A program made the position numbers and the translations under genes. A stretch of 47,477 bases of DNA from NCBI GenBank assembly GCA_903884945.1, contig CAISGR010000141.1, forward strand, positions 1 through 47,477, read 5' to 3'. Of this stretch, positions 32,095-39,207 are shown one piece after another; the first letter of the stretch is position 1, and every line of letters begins with the position of its first letter. The notes under the pieces are model-generated. The model made no database searches and was not told the DNA's origin. It saw only the letters and a list, made by a program, of their open reading frames with translations. Source of the stretch: an uncultured bacterium. GTDB lineage: Bacteria; Pseudomonadota; Alphaproteobacteria; Sphingomonadales; Sphingomonadaceae.

Positions 32095-33033
32095 TCACAT
32101 ATAGGCATGGGGCACCTCGGTCACGGCCCGGCGCACGCGATTCCGACCGGCGTGCTTGGCGGCATAGAGCGCCGCGTCGGCCGCGGCGAACAGGGCCTCG
32201 GCGTCGAACGCCAGCGGATTGTTCACCTCGGCCATTCCCGCCGACGCGCTCACCCGCAACAGGTTGCCGCGCCAGTAGATCGGCATCGCCAGCCGCGCGA
32301 GCGTGCGCGCCACCCGCTCGTCCAGCAGCTCGGGCTCGATCGACGGCGGCGTCAGCACGGCGAATTCGTCGCCGCCGATCCGCGCCACCATCAGCGCGTC
32401 GCTGAAGCCGGCGCACAGGCGATCGGCGATCGCCTGCAGGCAGGCATCCCCGGCGGCATGGCCATGGCGGTCGTTGATCTGCTTGAAGCCGTCGACGTCG
32501 AACAGGATCAGTGCGCCCAGCGGCGTCTGCGGCGTGGCGCGATCGAGGAAATGGGTCTGGAACAGGCGGCGGCTGGCAAGGCCGGTCAGCGGATCCTGTT
32601 CCGCCAGGCGCCGCATCAGGTCCGAATGCGCCTTTTGTTCGGTGATATCCTGCTTGAGCCCGTAGAGCTGGACTGGCCGGCGGCCGTCGCAGACCAGATC
32701 GGCAGTCAGCCGCATCCAGCGCAGGGCGCCGTCGGCCCGGATGATCTGCGCGTCGAGCGTGAAGGGCCGGCGGTGCGCGATCGCCTCGGCGCGCAGTCGC
32801 TCCAGTGCCTCGCGCGATTCCCCGGCATACATTGCCAGGGCGTCGCGGCGGTCGAGCCGCCGGTCATGCGGCAGCCCGAACAGGTCGTAGGTGCCCGGCG
32901 TCCAGGAAAGCGTGTCGTCGGTCAGGTCGCACGCCCAGGCGCCGATCCCGGCGAGCGCCGCGGCGCGCTCCATCAGGCTCGCGGCCGGCGCCGGTGCCTG
33001 CGCGCATGGCCGCTGAATCCATTGTACGCTCAT
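32095..33033 (-). CDS. PAS-GGDEF diguanylate cyclase
   Basis: A 312-residue soluble signalling protein from the ATG at 33033 (a GTG at 33045 adds four residues). A PAS domain covers about residues 25-130 (AGIGAWACDLTDDTLSW, RWMRLTADLV, LYGLKQDITEQ), joined by the usual DPLTGLASRRLF linker to a GGDEF domain. The active-site loop is intact as ARIGGDEFAV (GGDEF near 220-224), and the Mg site is DVDGFKQIND (179-188). No RxxD inhibitory site is found five residues before GGDEF, so product feedback is probably absent. It should make c-di-GMP in response to a PAS-sensed signal. It is divergent from a PilZ gene. Confidence 0.92.
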   Translation of the reverse strand: MSVQWIQRPCAQAPAPAASLMERAAALAGIGAWACDLTDDTLSWTPGTYDLFGLPHDRRLDRRDALAMYAGESREALERLRAEAIAHRRPFTLDAQIIRADGALRWMRLTADLVCDGRRPVQLYGLKQDITEQKAHSDLMRRLAEQDPLTGLASRRLFQTHFLDRATPQTPLGALILFDVDGFKQINDRHGHAAGDACLQAIADRLCAGFSDALMVARIGGDEFAVLTPPSIEPELLDERVARTLARLAMPIYWRGNLLRVSASAGMAEVNNPLAFDAEALFAAADAALYAAKHAGRNRVRRAVTEVPHAYM

Positions 33034-33223
33034 CGCGCTGGCCACATTGGTTGGTGCGCGTCGCCCTGCCTGCCCGTCATGCCCCGACGCTAAGGGGTAT
33101 TCCTTAAGGGATCATGTCCGCCGGCCTGCGAAAGCCGCGAAGGCGTCGCCGTTTCGGCACCGTAAGCATTTGGTAAGGTTATCGCTCGACGGAAGGAGGA
33201 CGGCACAGTCGACGGAATTGGTG

Positions 33224-33727
33224 ATGGCCCTGATCGCGCGCGTTTACCGGTCCCGACCCGATGAGCGGCGGGGCGCCCAGCGCTACCCGGTCGAGGTCGA
33301 CGCGACCCTGCGGGTCGTCGACGACGTGCCGCTCGACGTGCTGATCTACGATCTGTCGATGACCGGCTTCCGGATGGAGACGGCCGAGCCGCTCGATCCG
33401 GGCACGATGATCTGGGTGGGAATCGCCGGCACCCGGGTCAACGCCGCGGTCGTCGCGCGGCGCGGCCCCACCGGCTATGGCTGCGAGTTCGTCTCGCCGA
33501 TCACCTTCTACCAGCTGAGCGAGGCGCTCAATCCGACCGAGACCGTCATTCCGTTCGAGCGGGACGGGCCGGCAGAGCCCGGCGACCGGCCCCATGACCT
33601 GCCCCGCTTCCGGATCCCCGACCGGCTCCGCGACGCGGTCGCCCGGCTGCCCTGGCGCCGCGTGCTGCTCGCGCTGGTCGCGCTCGGCGCCTTCGTCCTG
33701 TGCATGGTATCGCTCTGGCCCTTCTGA
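33224..33727 (+). CDS. PilZ-domain protein with C-terminal membrane anchor
   Basis: A 167-residue predicted c-di-GMP receptor. The PilZ ligand motifs are present: the arginine motif in ERRGAQRYP (R15, R16, R20) and the D/NxSxxG motif as DLSMTG (43-48). A basic/Pro-rich linker leads to one C-terminal membrane helix (VLLALVALGAFVLCMVSLWPF, ending at the stop). The ATG at 33224 follows GTG at 33221; the best Shine-Dalgarno (GGAAGGAGGA at 33191-33200) is rather far upstream, so a non-ATG start cannot be excluded. It lies divergently next to the diguanylate cyclase, with 190 bases between. Confidence 0.87.
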   Translation: MALIARVYRSRPDERRGAQRYPVEVDATLRVVDDVPLDVLIYDLSMTGFRMETAEPLDPGTMIWVGIAGTRVNAAVVARRGPTGYGCEFVSPITFYQLSEALNPTETVIPFERDGPAEPGDRPHDLPRFRIPDRLRDAVARLPWRRVLLALVALGAFVLCMVSLWPF

Positions 33728-33728
33728 T

Positions 33729-33770
33729 CGTCATGCCCCGCCGGTCTGCGGCCGGCGCGGGCGGATGACG
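33729..33770 (+). terminator. Candidate terminator after the PilZ gene
   Basis: A long imperfect hairpin starts two bases after the PilZ stop: CGTCAT (33729-33734) pairs with ATGACG (33765-33770), with further GC-rich pairing (CGCCGG with CCGGCG) inside. It is followed by GCTTTG, only a short T-run, so termination is plausible but not certain. Confidence 0.4.
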
Positions 33771-33853
33771 GCTTTGTCATGCGCGCGTCACCGCCGTGGC
33801 GACGGGCCCCGCCTAGCGTCGCTCCCGCCGAATTGATCGGCAGGAGGAATGCC

Positions 33854-34075
33854 ATGATCCGCAAGACCCTGATTGCCGCCGCGTCGCTCGCGCTGCTGGT
33901 CGGCGCGCCGTCCTTCGCCGCGCCGTGCAAGGATGCGAAGGGCAAGTTCGTCAAATGCCCGCCCGCCGCCGCGGCTGTCGCGAAGCCGGTTGCCGCCGGC
34001 GTCACCCGCGATGCCAAGGGCAAGTGCCACATCGCCTCGGGCGCGAAGAAGGGCCAGTTCACCAAATGCCCGTGA
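33854..34075 (+). CDS. Small secreted Lys/Cys-containing protein
   Basis: A 73-residue protein with a signal peptide (MIRKTLIAAASLALLVGAPSFA) and a mature part of about 50 residues. The mature part has two related units: CKDAKGKFVKCP near the N-terminus and DAKGKCHIASGAKKGQFTKCP near the C-terminus, separated by an Ala/Pro/Val-rich linker. Four cysteines in total could form two disulfides. The family is not one I can name; similar short periplasmic proteins are common in sphingomonads. The ATG at 33854 has an ideal ribosome site (AGGAGG, five to six bases upstream). It is a single gene with hairpins before and after it. Confidence 0.75.
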   Translation: MIRKTLIAAASLALLVGAPSFAAPCKDAKGKFVKCPPAAAAVAKPVAAGVTRDAKGKCHIASGAKKGQFTKCP

Positions 34076-34115
34076 GCCGGGCGAGCCTGCCCCGCGCGCG
34101 ATAGCGTCATGAAAA

Positions 34116-34146
34116 ATGCCGGGCAGGGGAATATCCTGCCCGGCAT
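34116..34146. terminator. Bidirectional intrinsic terminator
   Basis: A perfect 12-bp stem, ATGCCGGGCAGG (34116-34127) and CCTGCCCGGCAT (34135-34146), with a seven-base loop lies between two convergent genes. On the minus strand the stem is followed by a T-run (complement of the A stretch 34112-34116), so it should end the TonB-receptor transcript. On the plus strand it is followed by CTTCTT and may also stop the small-protein transcript. Confidence 0.85.
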
Positions 34147-34180
34147 CTTCTTCCGGCCCCGATCCGATCGGCGCCGGCGA

Positions 34181-36496
34181 TCAGAAGCGATAGCTGGCCG
34201 AAACGCCCCACTCGCGCGGGCGGCCATAACTCACCTCGGCCAGGCCGAATGCGCCGCTGGCATTGCCCGAGGCGAGATACAGCGCATTGGTCAGGTTGGT
34301 GACGAAGGCCGATAGCTGGATGGCATCGCCGGGCAGGGTATAGTTCAGCCGGGCATTGGCCAGGATATAGCCCGGCTCGGTGATCAGCGGCGTATTCGCG
34401 ACGTCCTGATAGATCCGCGAATAGACGGTGACGTCGCCGCGCAGCGACAGCTTGCCCGCGCCGTCGAACTCGTGGCTGACTTCCGCGCCCGCCGTGGCGG
34501 TGAATTCGGGGGTCTTCACGAACTTGCTGTCCAGCGTGATCGGCAGCACCTGCGTCGGGCCCAGGCCCTGGCCGACCGAGGTGTATTTGGCGTCGAGATA
34601 GCCGAGCGACGCATTGGCGTTGAACCACCGCGCCGGTCGCGCGACCAGCTCGAGCTCGAAGCCGTCGATCCGCCCCGAGGCCGCGTTCGCCACGAAGTTG
34701 AGCGGCGTCTGGTTCACCGTCAGCTGGATGTTCTTGTAGATCGAATGGAACCCGGCGAGGTTCGCCGTCAGCGTGTGATCGAGCAGGTCCGCCTTGATGC
34801 CGACTTCATAGCTGTCCAGCGTCTCGGGCTCATAGGCCGTCACTTCGGAGGCGCTGGCCAGTGGCCGGCCGTTGAAGCCGCCCTGTTTGAAGCCCTTGGA
34901 ATAGCTGGCGTAGAGCAGGATATCGCGGTTCGGCTTGTAGTTCACGCCGACATGCGGGGTGAAATCGGACCAGCTCGCTTCCCGCGTGACGTTGATGAAC
35001 TCGACATTGTCGCGCTGCCGGGTGTTGATCGAGGTGAAGACCTTGTGGTCCTTGTTGTAGCGGCCGCCGACCTCGATGTTCAGCTTGGGGACGATCTCGA
35101 AGCTCGCCTGGCCGAAAAAGGCGTAGCTGTAATTGTCGGTATAGTTGCGGATGAACACTGCCGGCGTCGGGGGCGGGGGCGCCGCGGGCGGCTGCAGGCC
35201 GAGCGCGAGATCGGCACGCGCGATGTCGGAGGCCTTTTCCTTGAAGTAATAGGCGCCCAGCACATAGCTCAGGCGATCATCGACTGCCTTGCCGGTCAGC
35301 TGCAGTTCCTGGCTGAACTGCCACTGCTTGTCGTCGTTCACCGTCTCGCGGAAGGTGAAGGGCGTGTTGTCGCCATCACGGTTGAACCCGGCCGTCAGGT
35401 GGCGATAGGCGGTCACCGATTTGATCTCGGCATTGCCGATCCGGTAGCGGATCACGCCCTGCGCGCCCCACAGGTCCAGGTCGTTGCGGTTGCGCCCGGT
35501 GGCGTAGGTCGTGAACGGGTCATCCGTGATATAGGAGGCGTTCAGCGTCTTCAGGCCGTTCGGCGCGGTGATGTTCAGCCCCGGCGCGACATAGAGATTA
35601 TAGTTGGTCAGGAAGGGCGTGCCGGTGATCCCGGGCGCATTGGCGACCGCGATCAGCTTGGACGGCGCCGAATTCTCGCGCGCCCTGGTATAGTCGCCGC
35701 CGATGTCGATCGTCAGGTCGTCGCTTGCCTGGATGCGCAGCTTCGCGCGGATCGAATCCGCATTGCGGTTGCCCTCGGTCCCGCCGTCGATCAGCCGCTT
35801 CACATAGCCGTCGCGGTTGATCGTCGATGCCGAAATGCGCAGCGCCACCTTGTCGGCGATGATCGGGATATTGACGTATCCCTTCAGGTCGGCACGGTTG
35901 AAGCTGCCATAGGTACCTTCGATCTTGCCGGAAAATTCGTGCGTGTTGGGCTGGCCGGTGGTGATCAGCACGGCACCGCCGATGGTGTTCTTGCCGAACA
36001 GCGTGCCCTGCGGCCCGCGCAGCACCTGCACGCTGTCCAGGTCCACCGCGTCGAGCACGCTGCCGATCGATCGGGCATAATAGACGTCGTCGACATAGAA
36101 GCCGACACCGGGATCCGAGAAGATCGCGAAGTCGTTCTGCCCCACGCCGCGGATGAAGACGGTGGCGTTGTAGTTGCCGCCGGACAAGGCGGCCGCGCCG
36201 TCGAAGCGGATATTGGGGGTGTATTTGGCGATCTGGTCGAGCGTGTCGACGCTGCGGTTGGCCAGCGCGTCGGCGCTGAACGCCGTCACGGCGATCGGCA
36301 CGTCCTGCAGCCGCTCGGACTGGCGTCGCGCCGTTACCAGGATGTCGCCCTCGGTGGTGGCGTCGCCTGTCCCGGCGGCGGGTGTCGCGTCCTGCGCCGG
36401 CGCGGTCTGCGCCTGGGCTGTGATCGGCAGCAGCGCCGCCAGCGCGACTCCGGCGAGCAGCTTGGTTCCGTGTCGCATCTTCATCATTCCCCTCAT
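34181..36496 (-). CDS. TonB-dependent receptor (no STN domain)
   Basis: Outer-membrane active transporter, 771 residues from the ATG at 36496. That ATG overlaps the marR stop by four bases (ATGA) and has GGAGG upstream, so it is preferred over ATGs at 36487 and 36478. Order: signal peptide ending in TAQAQ, TonB-box-like DILVTARRQSERLQDVP, plug domain with FIRGVGQNDFAIFSDPG and VQVLRGPQGTLFGKNTIGG, then the barrel ending SASYRF with the terminal Phe needed for assembly. The sequence style is that of the many sphingomonad receptors for plant-derived or aromatic compounds, but the ligand is unknown. The linked MarR regulator suggests induction by a small aromatic or carboxylate molecule. Confidence 0.93.
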   Translation of the reverse strand: MRGMMKMRHGTKLLAGVALAALLPITAQAQTAPAQDATPAAGTGDATTEGDILVTARRQSERLQDVPIAVTAFSADALANRSVDTLDQIAKYTPNIRFDGAAALSGGNYNATVFIRGVGQNDFAIFSDPGVGFYVDDVYYARSIGSVLDAVDLDSVQVLRGPQGTLFGKNTIGGAVLITTGQPNTHEFSGKIEGTYGSFNRADLKGYVNIPIIADKVALRISASTINRDGYVKRLIDGGTEGNRNADSIRAKLRIQASDDLTIDIGGDYTRARENSAPSKLIAVANAPGITGTPFLTNYNLYVAPGLNITAPNGLKTLNASYITDDPFTTYATGRNRNDLDLWGAQGVIRYRIGNAEIKSVTAYRHLTAGFNRDGDNTPFTFRETVNDDKQWQFSQELQLTGKAVDDRLSYVLGAYYFKEKASDIARADLALGLQPPAAPPPPTPAVFIRNYTDNYSYAFFGQASFEIVPKLNIEVGGRYNKDHKVFTSINTRQRDNVEFINVTREASWSDFTPHVGVNYKPNRDILLYASYSKGFKQGGFNGRPLASASEVTAYEPETLDSYEVGIKADLLDHTLTANLAGFHSIYKNIQLTVNQTPLNFVANAASGRIDGFELELVARPARWFNANASLGYLDAKYTSVGQGLGPTQVLPITLDSKFVKTPEFTATAGAEVSHEFDGAGKLSLRGDVTVYSRIYQDVANTPLITEPGYILANARLNYTLPGDAIQLSAFVTNLTNALYLASGNASGAFGLAEVSYGRPREWGVSASYRF

Positions 36497-36996
36497 TTGA
36501 CCCTCCTCAATATTGCCCCGTTCTTCAGGCGGTTGACCGGTACGCCCGGGGCATTCAGCGTCCGCAATTTCAGGATTATCCGGCGGAACGCCTCGCGTTC
36601 GTCGGGTGTGAGGCACCCGAAGAAGCTGGCGTCGTGATCGCGGAAGACATCTTCGAGCTCGGCCCGCAGCGCGATGCCGGCGGCGGTAAGGCGCAGCGCG
36701 TTGCTGCGCCGATCGCGGCCCGGCTGCCGTTCCACTGCGCCCAGCGCCACCAGGTCGTTCACGGCAGCCATTGCGCTGGCGCGGTTGATGCGCAGCGCCT
36801 GCGCCAGGGCGACCTGGTCACAGCCCTCGTGCAGGCCGATAAAGGTCAGCGCCGTCGCGCGCGCGGGCGTCACGCCCAGCCGCATCACGCACTCGCTGAG
36901 CACGCCCATCGCCATCAGGTCGAGGCGGCGCAGCTGGAAGCCGGTCCGGTCCGCCACCGTGCCGAACGCGCTGTCATCGGGCTCGCGACGCTCCAT
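36493..36996 (-). CDS. MarR-family transcriptional regulator
   Basis: A 167-residue winged-helix regulator. The helix-turn-helix is QVALAQALRINRASAMAAVNDLVALGAVERQPG, here seen as the DNA-reading helix NRASAMAAVNDL and the wing DRRSNALRLTAAG. MarR proteins bind palindromes as dimers and leave DNA when a small, often aromatic, ligand binds. It is translationally coupled to the TonB receptor downstream (ATGA), so regulator and transporter are made together. A candidate operator lies at 37023-37040, 27-44 bases upstream of its ATG, which fits autoregulation. Confidence 0.88.
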   Translation of the reverse strand: MERREPDDSAFGTVADRTGFQLRRLDLMAMGVLSECVMRLGVTPARATALTFIGLHEGCDQVALAQALRINRASAMAAVNDLVALGAVERQPGRDRRSNALRLTAAGIALRAELEDVFRDHDASFFGCLTPDEREAFRRIILKLRTLNAPGVPVNRLKNGAILRRVK

Positions 36997-37360
36997 CAGG
37001 CTCCCCTCCGCCGATTGTCTGTGCGATCTTGGTATATCGCTTTATGTCATAACTATACGCTTGCCATACAATGTGCGCAAGCCGGACGTGTCGAGGATGG
37101 CGGGGGCAGGCGGAAAATCGTGACCGGATCGGGTGTATCTGCCGGCCCCCGGGCAGACCTGGGCAGCGTAACCGGTGGAATCTACGTATCGTGGCGGGGG
37201 TGGCGCGGGCGTATCGCGAGCCTCCAGCCAGTGGAATTCCGTACGGGCGAAGATGGCGGCCCTTGGTCGCGACGATGATCGCCGAGGGGCGCGATCGCGG
37301 CGCTGGCTTGCCCTCGCCTCCGCGGGAAGCGATCGGGCGTGATCCGAAGGAGAGTTTTCC
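36997..37360. other. Divergent intergenic region, marR/SH3-domain gene
   Basis: This 364-base region must hold promoters for the marR-receptor unit (minus) and the SH3-domain gene (plus). The 80 bases next to marR are A/T-rich and contain the inverted repeat listed at 37023-37040 and a wider repeat GTATA (37032-37036)/TATAC (37054-37058). The rest is GC-rich, with open frames that show no recognisable protein features. Confidence 0.45.
37023..37040. promoter_or_regulatory. Candidate MarR operator GCGAT-N8-ATCGC
   Basis: A perfect 5-bp inverted repeat, GCGAT (37023-37027) and ATCGC (37036-37040), spans 18 bp, a usual size for MarR dimers. It lies 27 bases upstream of the marR ATG in an A/T-rich stretch, where it would overlap the promoter. 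Evidence is position and symmetry only. Confidence 0.4.
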
Positions 37361-38125
37361 ATGCGCAGCCTGCTATTCGTGACGACATTCGCGGCTCTTG
37401 CGTTGCCGGCGGCACCGGTGCTCGCGCAGCGCGCGACGACGGGGTATACGGTGCGGGCGACCAGCCTGCGCGCCGGCCCCGCCTATGATTATCCCCTGGT
37501 GCGGCGCGTCGCCCGGGATGCCGGCGTCGATGTCTATGGCTGCCTGCGGGACCGCAGTTGGTGCGACGTGGGCTATCGGTCCGATCGGGGCTGGATGCCG
37601 GGTCGCGATCTGGTCGTCGACTATCGCGGCCGCCGGCAGGGCATCTCGCTCTACCCGGGCATCGGCGTGCTGACCTTCATCTTCGGCAGCTATTGGGACA
37701 GCCATTATCGCAACAACCGCTTCTACGCCGACAGGCCGCGCTGGGAGCGCCAATATTACGACAAATACCAGAATGCCTGGGGCCCCCGGCCCCAGACGCC
37801 GCCCGCCTATCGCCAGCCGGGCCGGCCACCGGTTCAGCCGGGCCGGCCGCGTCCGCAGCTGCAACAGCCCCAGCCGCAGGGCCACCCGCAACGCCAGCCG
37901 CAGTTTCAGCCCCGGCCGCAGCCGCAGCCGCAGTTTCAGCCCCGGCAACTCCATCAGGGCGGGCCGAATCCGGTTCCAACGGGGCCAGGCGTCGCCCCGG
38001 TGAACCCGCGCGGGTCCGCTACGTCGCCGGTGCGGATGCGGCCCAACCCGGGCGCGCAGCCGGGCCCCGCGCCACGGCGCGGCGGTCAGCAGGGCGAGGA
38101 CAGAAAGCCTCCCGAAGCCCGGTGA
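37361..38125 (+). CDS. Secreted bacterial SH3-domain protein with Pro/Gln/Arg-rich tail
   Basis: A 254-residue exported protein: signal peptide ending in VLAQ, then one SH3b domain (about 27-90: YTVRATSLRAGPAYDYPLVR, VDVYGCLRDRSWCDVGY, DRGWMPGRDL) with a cysteine pair, then a Tyr/Arg-rich segment (about 105-145). The last 110 residues are low-complexity Pro/Gln/Arg, with repeats of QPQFQPRPQ type. SH3b domains bind peptidoglycan or peptide stems; the tail may contact the wall or a partner. The ATG at 37361 is preceded by AAGGAGAG. No partner gene is obvious; the gene is convergent with rebB. Confidence 0.82.
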   Translation: MRSLLFVTTFAALALPAAPVLAQRATTGYTVRATSLRAGPAYDYPLVRRVARDAGVDVYGCLRDRSWCDVGYRSDRGWMPGRDLVVDYRGRRQGISLYPGIGVLTFIFGSYWDSHYRNNRFYADRPRWERQYYDKYQNAWGPRPQTPPAYRQPGRPPVQPGRPRPQLQQPQPQGHPQRQPQFQPRPQPQPQFQPRQLHQGGPNPVPTGPGVAPVNPRGSATSPVRMRPNPGAQPGPAPRRGGQQGEDRKPPEAR

Positions 38126-38223
38126 GGCGGGATCGGCGGCACGAGGCTTCGGGGAAACGAGGCCTGGTATCGATCGGCGGTGCCTGGCCGGTCGCCGGGA
38201 TGTAGCGGATTGCTGACGGGGTA

Positions 38224-38245
38224 GGGGGTGCGCTCGCGCTCCCCC
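38224..38245. terminator. Hairpin between convergent SH3-domain and rebB genes
   Basis: GGGGG (38224-38228) and GCGC (38230-38233) pair with GCGC (38236-38239) and CCCCC (38241-38245), with one T-T mismatch and a two-base loop on paper (four or more in practice). It lies between the stops of two convergent genes. There is no T-run, so it is only a candidate terminator. Confidence 0.35.
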
Positions 38246-38263
38246 GTCTCCGCCGACGCCGGT

Positions 38264-38542
38264 TTATTCCGGCTGGCGGTGCAATAGCGCGTCGACGCTG
38301 TCCGTATCGGCCGCGGTGTCGAGCGCGTAGAGCGTCGCCACGCCCATCGTGCTCGCGTCCTGCGCCGTGTTGAAGGTCGATTCGCGCACGCTGGCGGCGT
38401 TTCGCGCTGCATTGGCGAGGGCCTGCGCCGTCGCCTGGTAGAGATTGCCCATCGCGACCGCCGGAGCGTCCCCGAGCACCTTGACGTTTGCCTGTGTCAC
38501 CGCGTCGGTGATCTCGTGGTTCACTCCAGTCGGGAAAGCCAT
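38264..38542 (-). CDS. rebB: RebB-family R-body protein
   Basis: A 92-residue protein matching the RebB family (PF11747), building blocks of R bodies, the protein ribbons that unroll with pH change in Caedibacter and are encoded in many free-living proteobacteria. The family signature is clear: FPTGVNHEITDAVTQANVKV, then GDAPAVAMGNLYQATAQALA and NAARNAASVRESTFNTAQ, then TTMGVATLY-type end (here STMGVATLYALD). The ATG at 38542 has GAGGAG nine bases upstream; the frame runs to 38593 but the family starts at MAFPTG. Only this one reb gene is in the window, with no RebC/RebD or reb-type sigma factor nearby, so a full R body would need genes elsewhere. It is divergent from the ferritin-like gene. 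Confidence 0.88.
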   Translation of the reverse strand: MAFPTGVNHEITDAVTQANVKVLGDAPAVAMGNLYQATAQALANAARNAASVRESTFNTAQDASTMGVATLYALDTAADTDSVDALLHRQPE

Positions 38543-39207
38543 GCTCGTCTCCTCGCGCTGTCTGTCGTCGCGCGGCGAGCGTCGCACGGGCATCCCTCCA
38601 AGGGCAATGATTCGCTTAGCGCTGTCGCTGATTCAAGCGTCGTGCGGCCGGCGCTAGCCTCCACTCCCGGCGACTCAGGCCAGAGCGCCGGCGAGACGGG
38701 AGGATCGCCCACCATGGCATTGTCGGCCGATCGCTTTCGCTGCGCAGCGCGTGGCATAAAGGATCGATTCTCAAAAATCGGCAAGAAGAGGCGCAGTCGA
38801 AAAACGCCTCTATTGGGCCCGGCGTCCAACACGATTACTTCGCGCTTCTGCACCGACAGGGTAGCGCGCCCGGCGCGCGAAGCAGGGATTCCGGAAACCG
38901 GGGTAGACGTGGTCCGGCAAAATCCGCGCTTTACTGGGCCGGCCTTCACGCGATCCAACGCTTTCACTGCGCGTACTGCCATGGCCTCGCCCGATCCCCC
39001 AGGCGCGCCGCCGCGGCGCCACCGGCAGGAGATAGAACCGAACCCGAAACGAAATTCACCATGTTGCCGGCGCTTTCCCCAACCTTTCGCGCCACTTATC
39101 CGAATTGCCACCATTTTTGCAGTAATCTCAGTCGATTGACGGCGATTCTCCGCCCGTGGAATAGCCCTTGCCTGCAGCATCCAACTGGCTTTGGAGAGGG
39201 GAACATC
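38543..39207. other. 665-base divergent intergenic region, rebB/ferritin-like gene
   Basis: The region must carry promoters for rebB and for the ferritin-like/MNIO genes. A plus-strand frame from an ATG at 38714 gives 142 codons, but the composition is irregular and no family is recognised. A TTGACG at 39136-39141 with GAATAG 17 bases later is a weak promoter candidate for the plus-strand operon, leaving a leader of about 40 bases. A GC palindrome-like block GCGCGCCCGGCGCGC lies near 38867. Nothing else could be assigned. Confidence 0.45.

Noticed and set aside
34472..36637. A 721-codon open frame on the plus strand opposite the TonB receptor
   Set aside because: It is the antisense of a receptor with clear plug and barrel motifs; its translation is Arg/Val/Asp-rich with no family motif. 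Long antisense frames are expected at this GC content.
38714..39139. A 142-codon plus-strand frame from an ATG with GAGG upstream, between rebB and the ferritin-like gene
   Set aside because: Basic, irregular sequence with no family features and unlike the codon pattern of neighbouring genes; kept only as a remote possibility.
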